Source: Armatimonadota bacterium (lineage in GTDB: Bacteria > Armatimonadota > Fimbriimonadia > Fimbriimonadales > Fimbriimonadaceae). From it: a stretch of 64,000 nucleotides of DNA. The translations under genes were made by a program, and so were the position numbers. How positions within the stretch are numbered: the stretch's first letter is position 1; every line of letters starts with the position of its first letter. The notes beneath the pieces were generated by a model. It saw only the letters and a list, made by a program, of their open reading frames with translations. It had not been told where the DNA came from and did no database searches. The stretch is from assembly GCA_016789105.1 (NCBI GenBank), contig JAEURN010000007.1, positions 124,001-188,000 of the forward strand, in the 5' to 3' direction. Of this stretch, positions 41,186 through 50,041 are shown one piece after another.

Positions 41186-42481
41186 ATGGAAACCCATAGC
41201 TATCGTAACCGGGCAACGGCCATGAAAGCCGAAGCCGCCCGGGAAATGCTAGAGCTCATCCACGACCTCGGCGAGTGCGTGGACGCGCGCCAGATCTTTG
41301 TTGCAGCCCTGCGGCACTACCGGTTCCTTTTTGGGGAATACAAGGGCATTTGCCTGTTGGTCAGCAGTTCCGATGCCGGCCACTGGCGGAGCCTTTTGCT
41401 GGAAAACCCTTACGGCGAGCATTGGGGAGGCGTCAAATACCAGCAATTGCCGGAGAATACTGACACCGGCCAGATCGTGCAGGAACTCGGCCAGGATGCC
41501 ACCCCCTGGGTGACGGCCGACGGCCCTCACCGGCGGTCGCTTGTGGAATCCATCGAACCGTTTGTGGCCGAGGGGAATGCCCTGGCCGTCAAGCTGGGGA
41601 TGTACTCGGGCCTGGAGGCCGACGCTTATTGGTTTGCGAGCTGGAGGATGCCGGGCGGAGCAAGGGGATGGTCCATCATGGGGTTCGACCAAGAGAATTA
41701 CGCGGGCACAGACCGGTTCGGCCTCTATTGCACTGCCGTAGAAACGACGAGCCGAATGGCTTACTACCCATCGCTGTTGCAATCGGTGGCCCGCGAAGAA
41801 AGGATCAACCAAAGCATCCGGCGGAACATTGTCCACGACTTGAAAACACCGCTCACGGTCATCAAAGGGTACGCCGAAATGCTGAGGGAGCCCGAAGTGG
41901 CCAACGATCCCGCCATGTACCAGGAACTCGTGGGGGGCGTCATCGAATGTTGCGACCGCTTGCTTGCCGATATCAAAGAGATCATTGAGCCGATCGAAGG
42001 GGCTTGGCGGCCAAAGACCGAAGAGTTCGACCTAGCGATCATGGTCCAAAAGGTCGCCATGGCCGAACGCCACACCGAGCGGTCCAAAGACCACCGCATT
42101 GATGTCGAAGGGTGCGACGAACCGGTTTTGGTGCGGGCGGACCGGCGCAAACTGATGCGAGTAGCTGAAAACCTGTTGAGCAACGCGGTCAAATACTCCC
42201 CCGGCAAGGGCAAACGTGTTGTCATCCGGGTCAAACAGGCGGGCGATTTCGTGGGGTTTGAAGTTCAAGACGAGGGAATGGGGCTTAACCCCGAGCAGTT
42301 GCAGAACGTTTTGAACAATTGCGAGCGGGCGGTTGACCCATCTTTTGGGATCGAAGGCAGCGGATTCGGGCTCAACAGCAGCCAATTCGTTCTGCGGGCG
42401 CATGGCGGCGAGCTCCAAGTGGAAAGCCAACCCGGCGTCGGGTCGGTCTTCCGGGCCATCTTGCGCCGCTCCACCATCTAA
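41186..42481 (+). CDS. Orphan soluble sensor histidine kinase
   Basis: A 431-residue protein without membrane helices. Residues about 15-195 look like a GAF-type sensor (FGEYKGICLLVSSSDAG, ARGWSIMGFDQENYAG, GLYCTAVETTSRM). The HisKA H-box is NIVHDLKTPLTVIKGY with H217. The ATPase domain has the N-box RVAENLLSNAVKYSP, DEGMGL and GSGFGLNSS. It should sense a cytosolic signal. No response regulator gene is adjacent, so its partner is unknown. A second in-frame ATG at residue 13 is possible. Confidence 0.9.
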   Translation: METHSYRNRATAMKAEAAREMLELIHDLGECVDARQIFVAALRHYRFLFGEYKGICLLVSSSDAGHWRSLLLENPYGEHWGGVKYQQLPENTDTGQIVQELGQDATPWVTADGPHRRSLVESIEPFVAEGNALAVKLGMYSGLEADAYWFASWRMPGGARGWSIMGFDQENYAGTDRFGLYCTAVETTSRMAYYPSLLQSVAREERINQSIRRNIVHDLKTPLTVIKGYAEMLREPEVANDPAMYQELVGGVIECCDRLLADIKEIIEPIEGAWRPKTEEFDLAIMVQKVAMAERHTERSKDHRIDVEGCDEPVLVRADRRKLMRVAENLLSNAVKYSPGKGKRVVIRVKQAGDFVGFEVQDEGMGLNPEQLQNVLNNCERAVDPSFGIEGSGFGLNSSQFVLRAHGGELQVESQPGVGSVFRAILRRSTI

Positions 42482-42523
42482 CCGCCCCAAAGCAATCCGG
42501 CCCTCTTGAAAGCCTGGAGCGCG

Positions 42524-44232
<1,709 letters not shown>

Positions 44233-44322
44233 ACTGGGCCCATTAGCCGCCGTGGTGCCCAGTCCAGACGGGGGCGTTGCGGTGGCCGGATCATAATGGG
44301 CAAAACCCCATAGAGGAATGTG

Positions 44323-45537
44323 ATGAGCCAAAGGCCCAACAAGAGCAACCCAGAAGATTTCGACGCCTACCGCAGACGGCTCATCTTGAAGTCCCGCCCC
44401 GTCGGCAAAGAAGAACGTGCCGAATGGTTCACCCAGTTCAGCGAACTGGTTGAAAAAGCATTCCCCTCCCAAGAGTGCCGGATCAACCGGCCAGGGGTTG
44501 CGCACCGGATGTTTGCCGCCGAGGTTTCCATCCCCAAAATGAAGCCGCTCACCCTTGTTGGGTTCGCCCAAGAGTTCGAGCAATTGTTCATGGATGCCAT
44601 GCCGGTCACGGCTGAAGGCATCCGCACCAACACTTACCAAGATCGCTTGGATGTGATTTGGGAAGCCGTCATCGACTTGGGTGACGCCTACGTGACAGTC
44701 GCGGTCAAACTCCGGAACTTCGAGTTCAGCAAGTTTGAATTCAACCAGGATGACCGGGGATCGGATCGGCCGTTCAAGAAAAAGTTCGATGGCGACCGAG
44801 GGCCTCGTCCCTATCAGAATCGCGACAACCGGGGTGGTGGCGACCGGCCTTGGCAGAACCGCGACAACCGAAATGACGGCGACCGGCCTTGGCAAAACCG
44901 CGACAGCCGGGAAGGCGGCGACCGGCCTTGGCAGAACCGCGACAACCGAAATGACGGCGACCGGCCTTGGCAAAACCGCGACAACCGGGAAGACGGCGAT
45001 CGGCCTTGGCAAAATCGCGACAACCGGGGTGGCGGCGACCGGCCTTGGCAAAACCGCGACAACCGGGGCGGCGGCGACCGGCCTTGGCAAAACCGCGACA
45101 ACCGGGGCGGCGGCGACCGGCCTTGGCAGAACCGTGACAACCGGGGTGGCGGCGACCGGCCGTGGCAGAACCGCGACAACCGGGGTGGCGGGGATCGGCC
45201 TTGGCAGAACCGTGACAATCGGGGTGGCGGCGACCGGCCGTGGCAGAACCGCGACAACCGGGGCGGCGGCGACCGTCCTTGGCAGAACCGCGACAACCGG
45301 GACAACCGAGGAAGCGGTGAAGAGCCGCGTCAAGACCGCGACAGAGGATCGGATTTCAATGGACCTCGCCCTTACGATAAGTCTGAGGGTTCATCTCGCG
45401 GATCTCAAGGGTCAGGCTCATGGGATAGGGGACGCGGCCCGCAAGGTAGATCCGGGCCACCGAATCGAGGCGGTCGGCCATTTGGGCCAAAACCGAACCG
45501 GGGCGGCCCGCCAAAACGCAAACCGAAAGATGGATAA
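44323..45537 (+). CDS. Tandem-repeat Arg/Gly/Asp-rich protein
   Basis: A 404-residue protein. Residues 1 to about 145 are a compact domain (DFDAYRRRLILKSRPVGKEE; MKPLTLVGFAQEFEQLFMDAM) that I do not recognise. Twelve complete copies of the 13-residue unit RPWQNRDNRGGGD (with variants NDGD, EGGD, EDGD, and RPYQ in the first) and a partial thirteenth follow, then a basic, Gly/Arg/Pro-rich tail. Seven units are identical. Arg/Gly/aromatic repeats of this type suggest a disordered, RNA-binding or condensing region. ATG 44323 has GAGG six bases before it. The last 182 bases are antisense to a CHMI-like gene. Confidence 0.8.
   Translation: MSQRPNKSNPEDFDAYRRRLILKSRPVGKEERAEWFTQFSELVEKAFPSQECRINRPGVAHRMFAAEVSIPKMKPLTLVGFAQEFEQLFMDAMPVTAEGIRTNTYQDRLDVIWEAVIDLGDAYVTVAVKLRNFEFSKFEFNQDDRGSDRPFKKKFDGDRGPRPYQNRDNRGGGDRPWQNRDNRNDGDRPWQNRDSREGGDRPWQNRDNRNDGDRPWQNRDNREDGDRPWQNRDNRGGGDRPWQNRDNRGGGDRPWQNRDNRGGGDRPWQNRDNRGGGDRPWQNRDNRGGGDRPWQNRDNRGGGDRPWQNRDNRGGGDRPWQNRDNRDNRGSGEEPRQDRDRGSDFNGPRPYDKSEGSSRGSQGSGSWDRGRGPQGRSGPPNRGGRPFGPKPNRGGPPKRKPKDG
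44806..45300 (+). repeat. 39-bp tandem repeat array, 12 full units plus partial
   Basis: Twelve complete 39-bp units in frame, each coding for 13 residues close to RPWQNRDNRGGGD, and a partial unit at 45274-45300. The last seven full units encode identical peptides but differ at a few third bases, showing both recent copying and selection on the protein. Confidence 0.95.
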
Positions 45538-45703
45538 ACCCCTTAGGGGCCCCAGTCCCAGGTGAAAAGGCGGCAGCCGGACGGCAATACGCCTTGACCG
45601 CCGCAGGATCGACGGATTCGATTGCGCTAAGTTCCGTCGTGAGCAAGGGCAACAGCGGAGAGGGATCGAAATCGGGCGAGTGGTCGACCTGGATGTGGGG
45701 CAC
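45356..45703 (-). CDS. 5-carboxymethyl-2-hydroxymuconate isomerase-like protein
   Basis: A 115-residue member of the CHMI (HpaF) family of the tautomerase superfamily. It starts with GTG at 45703 (V/M-PHIQVDHSPDF), so Pro is the first residue after Met removal and would be the catalytic base. GFIHLSVCVLAGRPGS and LTLEIREMNPQTYRKG match the family's conserved C-terminal part. No other genes of homoprotocatechuate breakdown are near, so the true substrate may differ. Its last 60 codons are antisense to the repeat-protein tail. Confidence 0.78.
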   Translation of the reverse strand: MPHIQVDHSPDFDPSPLLPLLTTELSAIESVDPAAVKAYCRPAAAFSPGTGAPKGFIHLSVCVLAGRPGSVLAQMADRLDSVARIYLAGRVPYPMSLTLEIREMNPQTYRKGEVH

Positions 45704-45767
45704 AACCGATGATAGCCAATCGACATTGGTGTCCAAATCCCGATTGGCATCCGGTTCCTGTCGCTGG

Positions 45768-45773
45768 TAGCTT
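45768..45773 (+). promoter_or_regulatory. -10 element for leaderless start of ada
   Basis: TAGCTT ends 7 bases before the ada ATG; TTGGCA (45744-45749) lies 18 bases upstream. No Shine-Dalgarno sequence is present, so the transcript probably begins at or near the start codon. Confidence 0.5.
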
Positions 45774-45780
45774 GCAACAC

Positions 45781-46836
45781 ATGGATCGGCCCTTGTTCGA
45801 CCGCGTTTATGCGGCCCTGGAAAAGCGGAGTCCCGAGTTCGACCGAATTTGGTACACGTGCGTCAAAACGACGAAAATCTTTTGCCGGCCGATATGCCCT
45901 GCCCGGACACCGCTCAAGAAGAATGTCGAATTCTTAGGGAGCCCCAAAGAGGCGATGCATGCCGGTTACCGACCCTGCAAAAGGTGCCGCCCGCTCGATT
46001 TGGCCGACCGGCCCCCGGCCTGGCTCGCCGACCTGCGGAACCGGGTCGAAACCGGTGACGGACTCAAATTGAAAGACCAAGACCTCCGGCAGTTGGGCTT
46101 GGATCCGGTGGTTGTGCGGCGGCAGTTCAAAAGACAAATGGGGCTGACATTCCACGAATATCAGCGCGCGTGGCGGATGGGCCGGGCGCTTGCGGGGTTG
46201 AGGAAGGGCGACGACCCCGTGGATGCGGCGATCCGCACCGGTTACGCGAGCGAGAGCGGGTTCCGGGCCGCTTTCGAACAAGTGATCGGGGCAAAGGTTG
46301 CCGTCGGCAAGGATGCCGAACCAGCTTGGGCAAAATGGATCGAAACCCCGATCGGAGGGATGGTCGCGGTAGCGGTCGACCAAGGCCTTGGACTTTTGGA
46401 GTTCGTCGACCGGCCGATGTTGGAAACCCAACTCAAGCGGTACACGGCCCGCACGGGCCGGCGGATCGTGCCCGGCAACCATCCCCTGCTCGACACGATC
46501 AGCCGGGAACTCCGGGATTACTTCGAAGGCAAACTCCAATCGTTTTCATGTCCCATCGAGCTTTCGGGCACGGCATTCCAGGTTGCGGTATGGAAGGAAC
46601 TCCTCACAATCGGCTATGGGGAGTTGAGGAGCTATTCGGATCAAGCCCGACGAATCGGCAACCCGACCGCTGTTCGGGCGGTGGGGCGGGCCAACGGGGA
46701 CAACCGCCTGGCGATCATCGTCCCTTGCCACCGGGTCGTCGGGGCAGGCGGCGACCTCACCGGCTATGGCGGAGGGCTCTGGCGGAAAAAGCGCCTGCTC
46801 GAACTCGAAGGCTCGGCGGAAAGACTCTCCAAGTGA
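45781..46836 (+). CDS. ada: Bifunctional methylated-DNA repair protein and activator Ada
   Basis: A 351-residue protein with the same layout as E. coli Ada. The N-terminal zinc domain has C35, C39, C66 and C69 (KIFCRPICPARTPLKKN; GYRPCKRC), where C35 would accept methyl groups from phosphotriesters. An AraC-type helix-turn-helix follows (RRQFKRQMGLTFHEYQRAWRMG), then a methylguanine transferase domain with the active Cys near residue 316 (PCHRVVGAGGDLTGYGGG). It repairs alkylated DNA and, once methylated, activates its own gene. Confidence 0.95.
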   Translation: MDRPLFDRVYAALEKRSPEFDRIWYTCVKTTKIFCRPICPARTPLKKNVEFLGSPKEAMHAGYRPCKRCRPLDLADRPPAWLADLRNRVETGDGLKLKDQDLRQLGLDPVVVRRQFKRQMGLTFHEYQRAWRMGRALAGLRKGDDPVDAAIRTGYASESGFRAAFEQVIGAKVAVGKDAEPAWAKWIETPIGGMVAVAVDQGLGLLEFVDRPMLETQLKRYTARTGRRIVPGNHPLLDTISRELRDYFEGKLQSFSCPIELSGTAFQVAVWKELLTIGYGELRSYSDQARRIGNPTAVRAVGRANGDNRLAIIVPCHRVVGAGGDLTGYGGGLWRKKRLLELEGSAERLSK

Positions 46837-46867
46837 TCAGGTTCCCGCAGGCCAGGGCAAACGCCGC

Positions 46868-46883
46868 CTGGTAGGCCTACCAG
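46868..46883. repeat. Perfect 16-bp palindrome CTGGTAGGCCTACCAG
   Basis: A loop-free inverted repeat in the 184-base interval between ada and the glycosyltransferase gene. It starts 31 bases after the ada stop. It could form a short hairpin terminator or be a protein site; no T-run follows. I see nothing else in that interval. Confidence 0.5.
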
Positions 46884-47020
46884 AATTCCCGGCTCAACCC
46901 CCGAGTCAATTGCGGGAGTTCGCCCTGATCGCTCCGCATTGGCACGGGCCGCCGGTACAATCCCGGCATCGGTGACTTGGGCGCGTGCCCGGTCCGGATT
47001 TGTTGACCAGGAGTAAGGAA

Positions 47021-47797
47021 ATGATCCCAAAGAGGCTGTTCACGACATCCAAAACCAAGGACCTACGGCCGGATCTGAAGGCCTACATGGAAACGGCCCA
47101 CCGCCTGCACCCCGACTGGGTTTTTGAGATCATCGACAACGAAGAGCAGGACAGGTTCGTCCAACAGAATTTCCCGCAATATTGGGATGCCTATTTGGCC
47201 TTGCCCCACAAGATCATGCAAGTGGACATTTTCCGCTACATGAAGTCGTACGTGGATGGCGGCTGGTACTTGGATACCGACTATGAGCTCTATCGGACTC
47301 TAAACGAGTTCGAGGATTGCGACATGGTTTTGCCGATCAGTCGGGAATCTGGCGACCGCGACAACCCCCGGGATTACGAGATGTACGACATCTGCATCTA
47401 CGCTTCATCAAAAGAAAACCCGTTCTTCCTTTACCTTCTGGATCGGTTTTTCAAGAGCCCGCCTCCGAGCAACATGGAAATTTATGATGTGCTTGTGATC
47501 ACGGGTCCCGTTTTTTTTACCGACGCCGTTCGCGAATACGGAGTCGAACGGGAAGGGTGGGTGAGGCCCTCACGGCAAAAGTTTCACCCGGAGTACAAGC
47601 GGGGCGTCGATTTTGTGAAAGTCGAAGGCCAATATGGGGCCCACCACTGCGCCGAGCAGTGGTTGCCGGCCGACTTCCATTCCCTCAGGAACAAAATCCT
47701 GCGCCGGGTGAAACGCTTGCTGGGCAAGTCGCGCGTCCATAGCGCCCCATCCCAGGCCGTGAAGGCGAACAAAGACGGCGAAGGATATTTGGGCTGA
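47021..47797 (+). CDS. Glycosyltransferase, sugar-binding DXD family (GT32-like)
   Basis: A 258-residue protein. It starts IPKRLFTTSKTKDLRPDLKAYM, like capsular and mannosyl transferases (IPK.I.Q.W), and has the DXD motif DTD at 85-87 (GGWYLDTDYEL), which binds the nucleotide-sugar metal. The HRLHPDWVFEIIDN and DIFRYMKSYVDGG blocks fit the family. The donor and acceptor are unknown. It stands alone rather than in a polysaccharide cluster. AAGGA precedes ATG 47021. Confidence 0.85.
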   Translation: MIPKRLFTTSKTKDLRPDLKAYMETAHRLHPDWVFEIIDNEEQDRFVQQNFPQYWDAYLALPHKIMQVDIFRYMKSYVDGGWYLDTDYELYRTLNEFEDCDMVLPISRESGDRDNPRDYEMYDICIYASSKENPFFLYLLDRFFKSPPPSNMEIYDVLVITGPVFFTDAVREYGVEREGWVRPSRQKFHPEYKRGVDFVKVEGQYGAHHCAEQWLPADFHSLRNKILRRVKRLLGKSRVHSAPSQAVKANKDGEGYLG

Positions 47798-47831
47798 GCA
47801 AGCAACGGTTCGGGTATCCCTTTAGCCAGTA

Positions 47832-48338
47832 ATGGACAGCAGAGAACTCCTAATATCCCGGCTTGCTTACGTGCGGCGGGATCTTGATGAAGCCGTCTCC
47901 CGCTTAACAGACGAGGACATGGGATGGGCACCGGCCGAAGGCATGCGCACGATCGGCGGCCAGCTTCACGAGATCGCCGCGACTGAACTCCAGGACATCG
48001 CCTTGTTCCGGGGGGAGACCACCCGATTCGACGAGATCGCCAAAGGAGCCAAGCGCGGGACGCTTGCCGAGTACAAGGAGCTTCTTGCCGCCACGAGGGG
48101 CGAATTGATTGCCTTGATCGACTCGCTCAGCGAAGCCGACCTTGCCAAGCCTCTCCAGGTCGACCCCCGGTGGTTTGAGAGTTTTGGCAACTCCGAAGTG
48201 CCACTTGCCGAAGCCATCCGGTCGGTGGCGATGCACGAGTGGTACCACACCGCCCAACTGGTTAGCTACCTGTGGGCCAAAGGCGACAACCCCTATGATT
48301 GGGGCAAAGAAGGGGCGGCAAACGCCCAAAGCGGGTGA
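47832..48338 (+). CDS. DinB-fold protein
   Basis: A 168-residue helical protein of the DinB/YfiT-like superfamily. The first helix ELLISRLAYVRRDLDEAVSRL, the metal-site His in GGQLHEIAATELQ, and HEWYHTAQLVSYLW near the end fit the three-His pattern. Function unknown, possibly a thiol-dependent transferase. It does not closely resemble the other DinB-fold protein at 24199-24663. Confidence 0.8.
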   Translation: MDSRELLISRLAYVRRDLDEAVSRLTDEDMGWAPAEGMRTIGGQLHEIAATELQDIALFRGETTRFDEIAKGAKRGTLAEYKELLAATRGELIALIDSLSEADLAKPLQVDPRWFESFGNSEVPLAEAIRSVAMHEWYHTAQLVSYLWAKGDNPYDWGKEGAANAQSG

Positions 48339-48358
48339 GCCAGGCGGCCAAAAAAGCG

Positions 48359-48364
48359 TATAAC
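48359..48364 (+). promoter_or_regulatory. -10 element for leaderless start of the RND adaptor gene
   Basis: TATAAC ends 6 bases before the GTG start at 48371; no Shine-Dalgarno sequence is seen and the -35 is weak. Confidence 0.4.
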
Positions 48365-48370
48365 CACGGT

Positions 48371-50041
48371 GTGAAGCCTTCCGCCAAATTGATCTTTGCC
48401 GCGATCCCTTTGGTCGTCCTGGGCTACTTGGTTTTTGGCCGGCTCCAAGACATCGGAGCGACCAAGGCGAAGCAGGCAAAGGAAGGGGCCGCCCGCCGGG
48501 GCAGCGCGGCGATCGTCGAAATCTCCACCGCCCAGTCGGTGGATATCGTGCAAGGGGTCGAGGCGGTTGGGACGGTGACGCCCGAGCTCACAATCCAGTT
48601 GGCACCCCGGGTCACGGGCAAGATCACCTACTTGGAGATCCGCGAAGGCGAAAGGGTGAAGCCGGGGCAGCTCTTGGCCAAAATCGACCCCCAACAGGCA
48701 GACGCCGGGGTTCTTTCCGCCCGCGCCAGCGTCAACGAATCGCGCAGCCGGCTGGCCCAGGCCGAAGCGGCCATGCAAGCCAATGCGATTCAGATCGAAC
48801 AGGCGATCACTCAGGCCCAGGCGGAAGCCACCTATGCCAAAGCCGCACTCATCCAGGTTCAAAAGAGTTCCGAGGCCAAAGTTGCGGCAGCTAAGGCCCT
48901 AGTCAGGCAATCGGCAAGCGCCGTGGCATCGGCCCAAGCCGATTTGAACAGCCGCAAAGCCCAAGTTGCCAGCGGACAGGCCAACCTGAAAAATGCCCAG
49001 TTGAAGGAGCAGCGGATGAAAACGCTGTACGACAAGGGCTTTGTCTCCAAACAAGATTTGGAAAACGCCGAGACTTCAACCGCTGCCGCCCAAGCCGCCT
49101 TGGATGCCCAACTGAGCGCCGTGGAATCGGCCCAAGCCGACCTTGCAACCGCCAAGGCTCGAAACGATGCCGATGAAGCCAACGCCAAATCGGTTCAAGC
49201 CACAACCCAGGCCGACATCGAAGCGGCCAAGGCCAGGGTTGCCCAATCGGCGGCCGCACTCAAAACCGCCCAGGGGAATCGGAACCAGCTGCCAGCAAAC
49301 CGGGCAAACCTGGATGCCCTTCGTGCCGGAGTCGATTCGGCGGATGCTCAGCTCAAAGGGGCTTCTTCGCAACTTTCCGACACGGAATTGCGGTCGACGA
49401 TCTCTGGGACGGTCACTAAACGGATGGCGGATCCAGGATCCTTGGCCAGTCCGGGCCAACCCGTTTTGACTTTGGAATCGACCGATTCTGTGTTGGTCGA
49501 CGCAAACGTGACGGTGGAGGATTCGGCGAAGATCGTGAAAGGCGACGAGGTTGGCCTCGATTTCGACGGGATGCCTGACCAAACTCTCAGGGGGCGGGTC
49601 GACCAAATCGTCCCCTCGGCAAACCCGTTGGATCGGCAAGTGTTGGTTCGGATCCGGCTCACAAGCCAAAACTCCGGGGTTAAGCCAGGGATGTTTGCTA
49701 AGGTCAAGATCGAAACCAAAAGGGTGGCTGCCCAAGTCGTGGTGCCGTTCGATGCGGTCAAGGACGGAACGGTCACCGTCGTCGGCAAAGACGGCAAAGC
49801 GGAAATCCGGAAAGTCGTGACCGGGGAGCGCGACAAAGACAATATCGAGATCCTGAGTGGGCTCGCAGTGGGCGAAAAAGTCGTCGTGCTTTCTTTCTCG
49901 CCGGTCAAAGACGGAGCTTCTGTCACGCCGACGGCCGAAAGGCGGCTGGACGGGTCGCGCGTTGTCATCGACCCACCCAAAAAGCCGGGTGACGGCAAAG
50001 GCGGCCCCCCTTCCGGCAACAAGCCGCAAGGTGGCCGATGA
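48371..50041 (+). CDS. RND efflux periplasmic adaptor (HlyD/AcrA family)
   Basis: A 556-residue protein with an N-terminal membrane anchor (KLIFAAIPLVVLGYLVFG). The lipoyl half-motifs (VTPELTIQLAPRVTGKITYLEI and LRSTISGTVTKRMADPGSLAS) flank an unusually long Ala/Gln-rich coiled coil of about 230 residues. A beta-barrel domain (VEDSAKIVKGDEVGLDF) and a membrane-proximal domain follow, with a Gly/Pro/Lys-rich tail. Start is GTG at 48371. It overlaps the pump gene (ATGA). No TolC-like gene follows. Confidence 0.92.
   Translation: MKPSAKLIFAAIPLVVLGYLVFGRLQDIGATKAKQAKEGAARRGSAAIVEISTAQSVDIVQGVEAVGTVTPELTIQLAPRVTGKITYLEIREGERVKPGQLLAKIDPQQADAGVLSARASVNESRSRLAQAEAAMQANAIQIEQAITQAQAEATYAKAALIQVQKSSEAKVAAAKALVRQSASAVASAQADLNSRKAQVASGQANLKNAQLKEQRMKTLYDKGFVSKQDLENAETSTAAAQAALDAQLSAVESAQADLATAKARNDADEANAKSVQATTQADIEAAKARVAQSAAALKTAQGNRNQLPANRANLDALRAGVDSADAQLKGASSQLSDTELRSTISGTVTKRMADPGSLASPGQPVLTLESTDSVLVDANVTVEDSAKIVKGDEVGLDFDGMPDQTLRGRVDQIVPSANPLDRQVLVRIRLTSQNSGVKPGMFAKVKIETKRVAAQVVVPFDAVKDGTVTVVGKDGKAEIRKVVTGERDKDNIEILSGLAVGEKVVVLSFSPVKDGASVTPTAERRLDGSRVVIDPPKKPGDGKGGPPSGNKPQGGR

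Noticed and set aside
44806-45300. CRISPR-like array
   Set aside because: Units are directly adjacent, in frame and without unique spacers; no cas genes are present.
44814-45305. Minus-strand frame of repeated RFCQGRSPPPRLS units
   Set aside because: It is the mirror image of the 39-bp coding repeats; the plus-strand frame has a ribosome-binding site, a folded N-terminal domain and third-base variation.
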